Of a stretch of DNA of 14,322 bases, positions 1 to 6,963 are shown piece after piece. Every line of letters starts with the position of its first letter. Position 1 is the first letter of the stretch. The notes under the pieces are model-generated. The model saw only the letters and a list, made by a program, of their open reading frames with translations. It searched no databases and was not told the DNA's origin. The translations under genes were made by a program, and so were the position numbers. Source of the DNA: Baffinella frigidus (Eukaryota; Cryptophyceae; Cryptomonadales; Baffinellaceae); contig MU646416.1 of NCBI GenBank assembly GCA_026770585.1, positions 225,986 to 240,307 of the forward strand, given 5' to 3'.

Positions 1-430
1 GTGGGGTGTGGGGTGTGGGGTTTGGAGTGTGGGGTTTGGGGTTTGGGGTTTGGGGTTTGGGGTTTGGGGTTTGGGGTTTGGGGTTTGGGGTGTAGGGTTC
101 AGGGTTTAGGGTTTAGGGTTTAGGGTGAAGGGTGTATGGTGTATGGTGTATGGTGTAGGATTCTGGGTTCAGGGTTTAGGGTTTAGGGTTCAGGGTTCAG
201 GGTTCAGGGTTCAGGGTTCAGGGTTCATGATTTAGGGTTTAGGGCTTAGATTTTAGAGTTTGGGGTTGGGGTTTGAGGGTTGTGGGTTCAGGGTTGATGG
301 TTGAGGGTTGAAGGTTGAGGGCTGCGAGTTTCGGGTTTCGGTTTTCGGGTTTCGGGTTTCGGGTTTCAGATTTCGGGTTTCGTATTTCAGTTTTCAGGTT
401 TCGGGTTTCAGATTTCGGGTTTCGGGTTTG
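1..430 (+). repeat. Degenerate telomere-like repeat block (TTTGGGG / TTTAGGG / TTCAGGG / TTTCGGG)
   Basis: This is an almost uninterrupted run of 7-mer variants. TTTGGGG dominates to about 90, TTTAGGG and TTCAGGG follow to about 300, and TTTCGGG/TTTCAG variants run to about 430. The G-rich strand is the plus strand. A chromosome end at the left edge would show CCCTAAA on plus, so this is not a left telomere read inwards and is more likely an interstitial block. It lies immediately downstream of the donor of the minus-strand exon at 450-563, so it would sit in an intron or 3' flank of that gene. Confidence 0.9.
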
Positions 431-449
431 ACGGCTCAGGAGTTAGCAC

Positions 450-563
450 CTGGGCGCCATCGCGCGCCAGCCACAGCGCCACATCATCATCATCCACGGC
501 CACCGCATGCCCGCGCGTCGTCAGCGGCTTGCGGCACAGCGCCATCACCTCCTCCCTGCTCGC
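450..563 (-). CDS. Internal exon of an unidentified minus-strand gene (38 codons)
   Basis: On the minus strand an acceptor CAG at 566-564 is followed by 38 open codons ending in GGCGCCCAG before a GTGCTA donor at 449. The peptide starts ASREEVMALCRKPLTTRGHA, continues with four aspartates, and ends ALWLARDGAQ. It has normal amphipathic composition, unlike the low-complexity frames around it. Both borders are phase 0, which joins correctly to the exon at 1886-1997. Partial copies of its first 15-20 codons occur at about 790-846, 1125-1173 and 1310-1330. In the copy ending at 846 the residues (M)ALCR.PLTT are kept while third bases differ, which suggests past protein-level constraint. I do not recognise the family. 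The gene must continue beyond the left edge. Confidence 0.55.
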
Positions 564-598
564 CTGGTGGTGGAAGGGGGGGGCGTTTGCCGACAATC

Positions 599-739
599 TC
601 ATCACGGACCATACCAGAATCTGTCCTGATGAAAAGGCGTAAGATAGCATCATTTGATGCCTAAAATAGCATATACATCCTTACCTTCCGCGTGGGGAGC
701 CTAAGATAGCGGGACAGATTCTGTCTTGGTCCGAAATTA
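599..739. mobile_element. Foldback MITE 'a', 141 bp, TSD AATC
   Basis: Terminal inverted repeats of about 28 bp: TCATCACGGACCATACC at the left, and the reverse complement of the right end reads TAATTTCGGACCAAGAC. Both run on into CAGAATCTGTCC. The element is bounded by AATC at 595-598 and 740-743. It sits inside the intron just upstream (minus sense) of the exon at 450-563. There is no coding capacity. Its core, with TGCCTAAAATAGCATAT, recurs at 13144-13220 and 13440-13490. Confidence 0.8.
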
Positions 740-789
740 AATCAGCGGCGTGTGCTCACGGCCACATCCTCATCTGACGCTTCCGTCGC

Positions 790-846
790 ATGCTCGCCCG
801 TCGTCAGCGGCGTGCGGCACAGCGCCATCACCGCCTCGACGCTCGC
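790..846 (-). pseudogene. Partial upstream copy of exon 450-563 (acceptor plus exon start)
   Basis: Minus strand: an acceptor ending CCAG, then GCGAGCGTCGAGGCG, reading ASVEAVMALCRTPLTTG before similarity to the 450-563 exon decays. It is one of a series of tandem copies of the acceptor-proximal exon half. It could be an alternative exon, but no conserved donor is visible where the true exon has one. Confidence 0.6.
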
Positions 847-930
847 CTGGCGGGAGGCGTCGTTCAACACGAGATATCAAAGAAACCGGTTCCCACCCGA
901 AACGCGGGCCGCGAGTGCGGTGTGAGACGT

Positions 931-1096
931 TAATAGGGCAACAGCCTGAAAATGGGGTAGTTAGGCCTACGGGATTGCCTAGGACCTCCTACCGTAGGCC
1001 GAGACTTTTTGGTCCTAGGATCCCTCGGCCTACGGTAGGAGGTCCTAGGCAATACCGTATGCCTAACTACCCCATTTCCAGGGCGTTAGCCTATGA
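931..1096. mobile_element. Foldback MITE 'b', 166 bp, TSD ACGT
   Basis: Long hairpin. The arms match almost perfectly between 950-1003 and 1024-1077 (2 mismatches in 54) and less well out to the ends. Left end TAATAGGGCAAC; reverse complement of the right end TCATAGGCTAAC. It is flanked by ACGT at 927-930 and 1097-1100. A paralogous uninterrupted target, GTGTGAGGCGTCCGGCG, is present at about 1256-1272. Confidence 0.75.
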
Positions 1097-1124
1097 ACGT
1101 CCGGCGTCCGTGTAGCAGGGGGGG

Positions 1125-1173
1125 GCGGCCGGGCGGCGGGGCGGCACAGCGCCATCGCCTCCTCCATCCTCGC
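1125..1173 (-). pseudogene. Second partial copy of the start of exon 450-563
   Basis: Minus strand: acceptor CCTCCCACCAG then GCGAGGATGGAGGAGGCG, reading ARMEEAMALCRPA. Similarity ends in a C-rich run. A third, more decayed copy at about 1310-1330 keeps GCGAGCACGGAG but has lost the acceptor AG. The flanking intron (TTCAACTGGAGACATCAA and related) is duplicated with it, showing that whole segments were tandemly copied. Confidence 0.6.
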
Positions 1174-1447
1174 CTGGTGGGAGGGAGGCGGTGTTCAACT
1201 GGAGACATCAACGACCCTGGTTGTCAAGAAACGAACTGAACCAGAGACGGCCGCGCGTGTGAGGCGTCCGGCGTTCGTCCGGCAGGGAGGGCGGCAGGGA
1301 GGGCGGGACTGGCGCCCCCTCCGTGCTCGCCGAGGGGGGGGGGATGCGTTGTTCATCTGGGGACGGCGAAAGAGACGTCACCGAAACCGCTTCTCAAAAA
1401 ACGTTCTCAACCAGCAAGAACGCTGGACGCACGCTGCACGCGCGGCT

Positions 1448-1546
1448 CGAGACGCCCGGCGTCCTAGGGGTTACAACGCGCGAGGCGTCCGGCGTGTTAG
1501 GGGTTCGACCGAGCGAGGCGTCCGGCGTCCGTCCGGCAGGGAGGGC
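1448..1546. repeat. 33-bp tandem repeat, three units
   Basis: Units begin at 1448, 1481 and 1514 with CGAGRCGYCCGGCGT, and the first two continue into TTAGGGGTT-like sequence. Related CGTCCGGCGT words lie at about 1260 and 1102, so the block belongs to the same tandemly copied intron material. Confidence 0.75.
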
Positions 1547-1599
1547 CGCACATATGATGTATTTTTGAAGGGGCGTTGAGCCCATCGACACGCCCCCTA

Positions 1600-1613
1600 G
1601 AATTCATGAATTC
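1600..1613. repeat. 14-bp perfect palindrome GAATTCATGAATTC
   Basis: A perfect self-complementary 14-mer in AT-rich surroundings, about 100 bp left of MITE c. No function is evident. The rest of 1550-1710 holds nothing I can assign. Confidence 0.5.
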
Positions 1614-1712
1614 CATTTTTGTTACGAAAATATTTCAAGTGGGCGGCTTCCCTACGACTGGTGCAAGAGACGCGGTCCCATGAGCCCTAGGGCCTACCAC
1701 AGTCCCCTAACC

Positions 1713-1852
1713 TTATCCGGGGAAACCTATTTTTCTTTAGTTTGATGGCCACGAAAATTACTACACAACTTCTTTAATATTACTAATAAGAACGAACCGT
1801 GTAGTAATTTTCGTGGACCTCAAACTAAAGAAAAATAGGTTTCCCCGGATAA
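1713..1852. mobile_element. Foldback MITE 'c', 140 bp, TSD AACC
   Basis: Arms 1713-1766 and 1799-1852 are inverted copies, with identical 15-bp termini TTATCCGGGGAAACC and only about two mismatches in 54. It is flanked by AACC at 1709-1712 and 1853-1856. The inner arm sequence CGAAAATTACTACAC is shared exactly with MITE f near 11440-11454, which links two otherwise different bodies into one family. It lies in the intron after the exon at 1886-1997 (minus sense). Confidence 0.85.
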
Positions 1853-1885
1853 AACCCCCAATCCATGAACCGGCGGGGCTGGTAC

Positions 1886-1997
1886 CTGCGGGAGCGCGAG
1901 GAACCTCTCGAGGAGGGTCTTGGCCTGTCTGCTGCCTTGGCCAAACGCGATTCCCCGCGCGCCGCGGACCACTGGAAGCTCGTCGAGGATCACGGCT
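1886..1997 (-). CDS. Internal exon of an unidentified minus-strand gene (1 nt + 37 codons)
   Basis: Minus strand: acceptor GGTGCAG at about 1998-2004, then one base plus 37 codons. They begin AVILDELPVVRGARG and end KTLLERFLALPQ, followed by donor GTACCAG at 1885. Entry is phase 2 and exit phase 0. The entry phase fits a donor at 3097 ending the signal-peptide exon, and the exit phase fits the exon at 450-563. The first 11-12 codons are repeated upstream at 2395-2426 (AVVLDEQPVVEG) and 2693-2726 (AVILDEQPVV), with the reading frame kept and synonymous changes present. I do not recognise the protein. Membership of one gene with the other two exons is inferred from strand, order and phase. Confidence 0.6.
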
Positions 1998-2394
1998 CTG
2001 CACCACGGGGATATTTACGGACGGCAGAACGCGAGCATTTCGACCGTCGACGCGCCACCGACGCACATAACCATGCCGCGCATAACCATAACTAGGCGCT
2101 GCCACGCGAGGAGGGTCACCCACGGATCCGCGCACACAACCAACACGCAGCCACACACAACACGCGGCCGACGCAGTCATGGGCGTGTATGCTGCGTGCC
2201 GCATCGAGGCCGGGTGTGTGGTGCGTGGTGGTTGGGGTGAGCGGATGTTTGAGTAGTTGCGTGGTTGCTGCACCGTCAATGCGATAGGTTAGGGGGAAAT
2301 CTCGCGTTGTTGTAAGTAGAGCGGACACATCAACCACTGACGGATGCGAGCACTGCCGCAAAACCGAGCACAACCACACACGACCACGCCCCTT

Positions 2395-2426
2395 CGACCA
2401 CCGGCTGCTCGTCGAGGACGACGGCG
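2395..2426 (-). pseudogene. Partial copy of exon 1886-1997 (acceptor plus start)
   Basis: Minus strand: acceptor GGTACAG then CGCCGTCGTCCTCGACGAG, reading AVVLDEQPVVEGA in the same frame as the full exon. After about 40 bases similarity is lost and no donor is kept. Confidence 0.6.
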
Positions 2427-2692
2427 CTGTACCAAGGGGATATTTACGGACGGTATAATCATCCTTTGGTTGCACCCTCAACGAGAGCAGCGTCACCAAC
2501 GCACATAACCACCACACCAACACGCCAAAAAGAGTCTCGGCTATCCGCCATCAAGCCAAAAAGCGTCGCGTCTATCCGCGAGGCCACAGCCACGCCGGCA
2601 GAAACCCCTCCACCACCACCGCCGCAGCGTGACTGATGGATGCGCGCACTCCACCACCACACACCCACGAGCAATCGTCACGCAACCACTCA

Positions 2693-2726
2693 CAGAACCA
2701 CTGGCTGCTCGTCGAGGATCACGGCG
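2693..2726 (-). pseudogene. Second partial copy of exon 1886-1997
   Basis: Minus strand: acceptor ACGCAG then CGCCGTGATCCTCGACGAG, reading AVILDEQPVVL and then a stop. It is the furthest upstream of the three acceptor-proximal copies. A short TTTAGGG-type run (2738-2763) follows immediately on the plus strand. Confidence 0.6.
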
Positions 2727-2737
2727 CTGCGTGTTTA

Positions 2738-2763
2738 GGATTTAGGGTTTAGGGGTTAGGGTT
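2738..2763 (+). repeat. Short telomere-like block
   Basis: GTTTAGGATTTAGGGTTTAG followed by GGGTTAGGG, again with the G-rich strand on plus. Confidence 0.8.
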
Positions 2764-3097
2764 GCCTCGAAACAGAGGTGACGCGGGCAGCGAAAAAGAC
2801 GGATGTGCGCACACAACCACCACCTAACCACAAACAAACACCACGCCACCACTCACACAACCAGTCACCCAACCACCACCCACACTCACCCAGCCTCGAT
2901 GCGGCGCGTAGCATAGACTCCCAGGATTGTGTTGGCCTCGTGGCCGCTCGCGTCCAACATCTCCGATGTACCCACCCTGTAGGCCGCGTCTGCCGCGCCT
3001 GCCACGCCGCGTGTGTGAGAGGGGATTCCGTGTGAACGGGGCTCCAGGGGAGGGGTTTAGGGCTTGGGCACCTGGCCGCAGCTGCGGAGGTGGGGAC

Positions 3098-3384
3098 CCG
3101 AGGTCTAGGACGAGGGAGCCCGCGGGAACGGTGGTCACGACGCCACCGACAGACTCAACCTCCCACGCTCCAGCGCCCTCGTCGAAGCGGCGGAGGCTCA
3201 CCGCCTGAACGCCACCCAGGGCGTCCTTGGCCACGATCCTCGCCCCCCCCGCACTGCAAGCCTCATCAGCGGCGGGCGACGCAGCCACCGCGGCGCACAG
3301 CGGGAGGGCCAGAAGCAGAACGGCGAGTGGCAATGCGGCGCGGACACGCCTCTGCGGCACGGGTCCACGACATGCCACCCCCAT
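3098..3384 (-). CDS. Probable first exon: secreted or ER-targeted protein, unidentified
   Basis: The minus-strand ATG at 3384 opens about 95 codons. The N-terminus is a textbook signal peptide: a basic n-region (QRRVR, residues 11-15), a hydrophobic core (ALPLAVLLLALPLCAAVAA, about 17-35) and small residues near a likely cleavage site at about 35-38. The mature part contains ARIVAKDALGGVQAV, then RRFDEGAGAWEVE, then GGVVTTVPAGSLVLDL. That spacing resembles the small beta-barrel module 'G-x-V-x-FD-x-x-x-G-x-W-x-V ... V-x-P-x-x-L' seen in many protist proteins, which is an inference only. The proposed donor is GG|GTCCCC at 3097, phase 2, matching the next exon's entry phase. Alternatively the frame stays open to 2824, but that tail turns low-complexity. 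In an alga with a complex plastid the signal peptide could be part of a bipartite leader. Confidence 0.55.
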
Positions 3385-3524
3385 CCTCCAGAAAGGATCC
3401 CAGCGAATCCACGAACAAGAAATTCGGCATTTACCGATGAGTGGAATAGATGGACGCGTTTAGCTTCTGCACGCGGACCAACCCTCAGCTACGACTCATA
3501 GATATAGTAGGAACCTGTGGCACC

Positions 3525-3614
3525 TATGCAACTGAGCAGATCCATAGGGCCCTAGACATAGCCCTGCTGTAGCGTCCTAGGAGGAGGCGCTTTCTTGTGA
3601 GCGAGGTACCCCTC
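3525..3614. mobile_element. TA-type MITE, truncated right half
   Basis: It runs from CCATAGGGCCCTAGACATAG through CCTAGGAGGAGGCGC to the terminal TTTCTTGTGAGCGAGGTACC. The matching left half is missing. Sequence 3385-3524 holds nothing recognisable. Confidence 0.6.
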
Positions 3615-3666
3615 CCCTACAGCTGTACGGACAGCTTTCCACGCTCCGACTTGAGAAAAAACGCTG

Positions 3667-3958
3667 CAGGGGTACCTCGCTCACAAGAAACGCCCAACCC
3701 CCCTACGATCACGATAGGGCCCTAGGCATAGGCCTGCAAAAGAGTTCTAGGGGGGGTTGGTTTCTTATGAGCGAGGTATCGCTCATAAGAAACCGCGCCC
3801 CCCTAGGACCCTACAGTAGGCCTATGCCTAGGGCCCTACTACCCTATACCTCGCTCATAAGAAACCAACCCCCCCTAGGACCCTTATGTAGGCCTATGCC
3901 TAGGGCCCTACGTTGGTCCCTCAGGGGGAAGCAGTTTCTTATGAGCGAGGTACCCCTG
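3667..3958. mobile_element. Array of three abutting TA-type MITE copies
   Basis: Copy 1 (3667-3778) starts CAGGGGTACCTCGCTCAC. Copy 2 (about 3777-3845) begins within the shared TA at the right end of copy 1 and has a damaged right end. Copy 3 (about 3846-3958) ends GAGCGAGGTACCCCTG followed by TA. The internal sequence is a near-palindrome built on AGGACCCTA...TAGGCCTATGCCTAGGGCCC. The abutting arrangement suggests insertion of copies into each other's TA ends. Confidence 0.75.
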
Positions 3959-4222
3959 TACCCCTGTACCGCTCTCACTCGGAGAGCGATTGGAACTCGC
4001 GAGCACGCGGAGTGCGCCTGCGCGGAGCAACCTACGTCTTCCTGGAACAAATGAACTGATTCCCGGAGAGTGGACGGGATGAGGGGCTCGCAGTGACAAG
4101 TAACAGCAACGTGCAGACGAAGCGTGCCGCCACGCTCTCAGGTGCCCTTCCCCAAGCGCTCTGCACATCACCTCTCCGCCCAGGGCTGGGAGGGCCCACC
4201 GCAGGACCGGCCTACAGCTGTA

Positions 4223-4360
4223 CAGGGGGTACTTCGCCCATAAGAAAACGCACCCCCCTTAGCTAGGACCCTACATGTACAGCAGCCCTATGGCCAGGGC
4301 CCTACAGTGTATGGTGGTCCAAGGGGGGTGGGCGCTTTCGTATGAGTAAGGTACCCCCTG
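4223..4360. mobile_element. TA-type MITE, 138 bp, TSD TA
   Basis: Termini CAGGGGGTACTTCGCCCATA and the inverted TATGAGTAAGGTACCCCCTG, flanked by TA at 4221-4222 and 4361-4362. It has diverged from its neighbours, so it is an older copy. Confidence 0.75.
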
Positions 4361-4368
4361 TACATGCA

Positions 4369-4556
4369 TCAATCCCGAGGTGGGCCTATCCCGAGGCAGA
4401 CCTACAGGGGTACCTCGCTCATAAGAAACCGCTCCCCCCTAGGACCCTACAGTAGGACCATGCCTAGGGCCCTACGGTGGCCCTAGGGGGGTGAGCGTTT
4501 CTTATGAGCGAGGTACCCCTGTATCCCGAGGCAGACCCACATGTATCCCGAGGCGT
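4369..4556 (+). repeat. Short direct repeats around MITE 4405-4521
   Basis: The motif ATCCCGAGG occurs at about 4371, 4387, 4523 and 4544; the two inner copies extend to TATCCCGAGGCAGACC and immediately bracket the MITE. The MITE seems to have landed in, or been duplicated with, a small tandem repeat. Confidence 0.55.
4405..4521. mobile_element. TA-type MITE, 117 bp, intact, TSD TA
   Basis: The best-preserved member. Left end CAGGGGTACCTCGCTCATAA and the exact inverted right end TTATGAGCGAGGTACCCCTG, with TA on each side (4403-4404, 4522-4523). TIRs beginning CAG with TA target duplications fit non-autonomous Tc1/mariner-pogo type elements. No transposase is present in the window. Confidence 0.85.
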
Positions 4557-4714
4557 CAACTTCCAAACATCTCCAACTTTACTCACTCTCTCTCCCCGCG
4601 TGCGCGTCCGACACCCCCCTCGTTCGCGGAGCCTCACTTGCCCTTCTTCTTCTTCCCCCCTTGCGGCGGGGTCGCTGCCACGGGCGGCGCGCTTTCTGCA
4701 GAGGGTGCGGGGAT

Positions 4715-4930
4715 GGTTTAGGGTTTAGGGTTTAGGGTTTGGGGTTTGGGGTTTAGGTTTTGGAGTTGAGGGTTTGGGGTTTAGGGTTTAGGGTCTGGGG
4801 TTTGGGGTTTAGGGTTCAGGGGTTATGGTTTATGGTTGATGGTTAATGGTGTAGGGTTTAGGGTTTGGGGCTTGGGGTCTGGAGTTTGGGGTTTTGGGTT
4901 TTGGGTTTGGGGTTTTGGGTTTCGGGTTCA
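4715..4930 (+). repeat. Telomere-like block (TTTAGGG/TTTGGGG)
   Basis: Tandem GGTTTAGGGTTTAGGG grading into GTTTGGGG, GGTTTATGG and GTTTTGGG variants, G-rich on plus. It is intergenic between the signal-peptide gene and SRP9. Sequence 4560-4715 upstream is pyrimidine-rich and unassigned. Confidence 0.9.
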
Positions 4931-5199
4931 GGGGCGGGGAAGCAGTGGTCAGCGTGTGGGGTCGATTGGTGGGGGGGCAGCCTTCAGCAACCTGGGGACA
5001 CGAGGCCATGGTACACCTATCCCTTAAGTGATCATGGGGTCAAACTTGACCCCAAAGATGTCCTAGACAGGTCCTAGGGCCCTACGGTAGGGCGTATGCG
5101 CCTACTGTCCACATGTGGGATAGATTATCCGGGCCCTCACCCTGCCCAATCCTGCCGGGATCGACTACCTAGCGGGCTGTTTTGCTGGGGCTACAGAGG

Positions 5200-5352
5200 T
5201 GTCTCGGTTATATATACAAAACGAATATTCCCCCTAACACCCTACGATTGTAAGACAAATGTTCCCCCGAAGACCCTGCAGTAGGCCGGTGCATAGGGCC
5301 CTGTGGTGGTTCTAGGAGGGGGGCGTTGACGAGCCTTCGAGGTACCCCTGCA
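5200..5352. mobile_element. Decayed TA-type MITE
   Basis: The right end CGAGGTACCCCTG and the internal ACCCTGCAGTAGGCCGGTGC ATAGGGCCCTG core match the family. The left end is degraded (CAGAGGTGTCTCGGTTATAT). The region 4931-5199 carries only a small hairpin (GGGGTCAAACTTGACCCC at 5036-5053) and a CCTACGGTAGGGC fragment. Confidence 0.5.
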
Positions 5353-5427
5353 CTGCAGAAGGAGGACAAGGACGAGGAGAAAGTGAGGGAGGGGGGAAGG
5401 GGGAGCGAGGCATGCGCTCTCTCCAGC

Positions 5428-5459
<32 letters not shown>

Positions 5460-5570
5460 TCGAGGGGAGGGAGAGGGGGGGAGAGAGGCTGGACGAGGAG
5501 GGCATAGAGGAGGCAAGAGGGAGGGAGATGGGTAAGGGAGAGAGAGGCTGTGGCAGGGTCTTCTGGCCAA
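5350..5570 (+). repeat. Polypurine tract with a 30-base C homopolymer
   Basis: The plus strand is almost all A/G (GGAGGACAAGGACGAGGAG, GGGAGAGAGGC and similar) from 5358 to 5550, interrupted at 5427-5456 by 30 consecutive Cs followed by TCCTCG. The proline/glycine-rich reading frames through it are low-complexity and not credible genes. The homopolymer length may be an assembly estimate. Confidence 0.85.
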
Positions 5571-5593
5571 GCGGGAATGGAACGCCCGCACAG

Positions 5594-5652
5594 TTTTCTG
5601 GTAGGAGCACGGGTTTCTGGTAGGAGCACGGGTTTCTGGTAGGAGCACGGGC
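5594..5652 (+). repeat. 19-bp minisatellite, three copies
   Basis: Three head-to-tail copies of TTTCTGGTAGGAGCACGGG, almost identical. Sequence 5653-6135 that follows shows no gene, RNA or repeat I can support, apart from a CCCTACGGTAG fragment near 6030. Confidence 0.85.
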
Positions 5653-6135
5653 GAGTGGGGGTTTCTTCCGGGCTGTAGAAAATTAAGTGCTGTCAAGGGG
5701 AATCTCGAATCTATGAACCTGCACACACCCCAGGACCAACGTAGGGTTCTAGGGGTAGGCCACGGGGGGGTTCCGGTTCTTGCATTCGAGACGTCCCCGT
5801 ACGTTCCGGGAACCTACTGAGCACCAGAAGCTGGTCCGGCAAGAGATATGAGAGAAGGCATTGAGACGAAAATACGCTTTCCGAACAACCGCTGGATCTA
5901 GGACGCCTCGCGACATCCAGACGCGTGTGCCAGCAACGCGATCAGACCAGAACCAGATACATCGAGAATCTCCTCGATTTCAGACAAAGTACACGATTTC
6001 GAATAACCCCTACGCGATAAGACCTACGACCCTACGGTAGAACCGTGGTGAACTATCTAAGGCCTGAGGGTTCCGAGGACCGCGTCTCTGATCCCACATG
6101 CTAACTACCCTGAATTGGAGGAGCGGAAAGGCGGG

Positions 6136-6305
6136 CTCAGGGTGTAGGGTGTAGGGTTCACGATTTAGGGTTCAGGGTTTAGGGTTTAGGGTCTGGGGTT
6201 TAGGATGAAGGGTTTAGGGTTTAGGGTTTAGGGTTTATGGTTTATGGTTTATGGTTCAGGGTTTATGGTTCAGGGTTTAGGGTTTAGGGTTTAGGGGTTA
6301 GGGCG
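6136..6305 (+). repeat. Telomere-like block
   Basis: GTGTAGGGTGTAGGGTTC grading into TTTAGGG, TTTATGG and TTCAGGG units, G-rich on plus. Confidence 0.9.
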
Positions 6306-6375
6306 TGAACCTTGGGCCTCGATGTCAGCCCAGATATTCTGAGCAGTCTCCGCGTCTACCGTTTCCCTGCAGAAG

Positions 6376-6421
6376 GGTCAGGGTTGACTTTTTCAGGGTT
6401 GACCCAGGGTTGACTCTTGCA
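6376..6421 (+). repeat. Three direct copies of CAGGGTTGAC
   Basis: CAGGGTTGAC occurs three times with 5-7 bp spacing. No function is evident. Frames between 6305 and 6736 on both strands lack gene-like features. Confidence 0.6.
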
Positions 6422-6763
6422 GATTTTCTGCCACCACCCTTTGGCCTGCGAAAATGTGGCGACCTTAGAAGCAAGAGGACGGTTTCATGGTGCACGTTAT
6501 CCTGGAAACTTATCGTTATTCGTTCCATGCATTGTTGAGAGTGGGCCAGGCCGTGCTAGGTCGGTATCACGCTTCACGTTCTCCAACAACCCCACCACCT
6601 CCCAAGGTCGAACGGTCCCTCATGGACGAACCGTTCCAATTCAGGACGTGTGAGATGACCCAAATTCCGTGTCCGCGATTTCCTCGGCGGTCATGCTCGA
6701 GATCGACTCGCTGGACTCACCAGCTACTGGCCGCATCAGGGTTTCGAACAACTCTGCTCGGGG

Positions 6764-6904
6764 CCACCAGCCACCCGAAGTTTACCAGATCGGGATATGT
6801 CACCTGTAGTGAATTTTACCAAGACTAAAACCTCAGGTTTCAGTCCTCGGGGAGGGGGGGTACTCAAATCCACCCCGATCTGGTTCACTTCGGGTGGCTG
6901 GTGG
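6764..6904. mobile_element. MITE with 9-bp target duplication (MULE-like), 141 bp
   Basis: Inverted termini CCACCAGCCACCCGAAGT at the left and the complementary CACTTCGGGTGGCTGGTGG type end at the right; the arms extend about 38 bp through ACCAGATCGGG. The element is bounded by the perfect 9-bp direct repeat TGCTCGGGG at 6755-6763 and 6905-6913. A 9-bp duplication with long TIRs is typical of Mutator-like elements, but hAT (8 bp) is not excluded. It ends 59 bp from the SRP9 stop codon, so it probably lies in or next to the SRP9 3' UTR/terminator. Confidence 0.8.
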
Positions 6905-6963
6905 TGCTCGGGGTGCGAGGCCATGAGTGGTGGAAGTGAAAGTTGGATAAGGAGTGGAAGTTC

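Larger units (their letters stand above)
2174..2945. repeat. Inverted duplication of about 75 bp bracketing 2250-2865
   Basis: The segment around 2893-2941, with GCCTCGATGCGGCGCGTAGC, recurs in reverse complement at about 2174-2222 with moderate divergence. Both arms run on into ACC-rich sequence. The bracketed 600 bp carries two partial exon copies and four direct repeats of GAYGGATGCGCGCAC (near 2121, 2337, 2634, 2800). It could be a larger foldback element or an inverted intron duplication. No target duplication was found. Confidence 0.5.

Noticed and set aside
1-430. True chromosome end (telomere) at the left edge
   Set aside because: The orientation is wrong for a left telomere and the repeat is highly degenerate, so an interstitial block fits better.
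3767-4054. Frames with recurring MSEVPLYP and TSLIRN peptides on both strands
   Set aside because: These are translations of the TA-type MITE termini and core, not a protein family.
5208-5726. Long minus-strand frames rich in serine, proline and glycine
   Set aside because: They are translations of the polypurine/C30 tract, a 19-bp minisatellite and a decayed MITE.
6641-6736. A 31-codon minus-strand frame (starting MRPVAGESSESISSM)
   Set aside because: Composition is protein-like, but it is short, has no partner exon or splice signal I could defend, and no recognisable motif.
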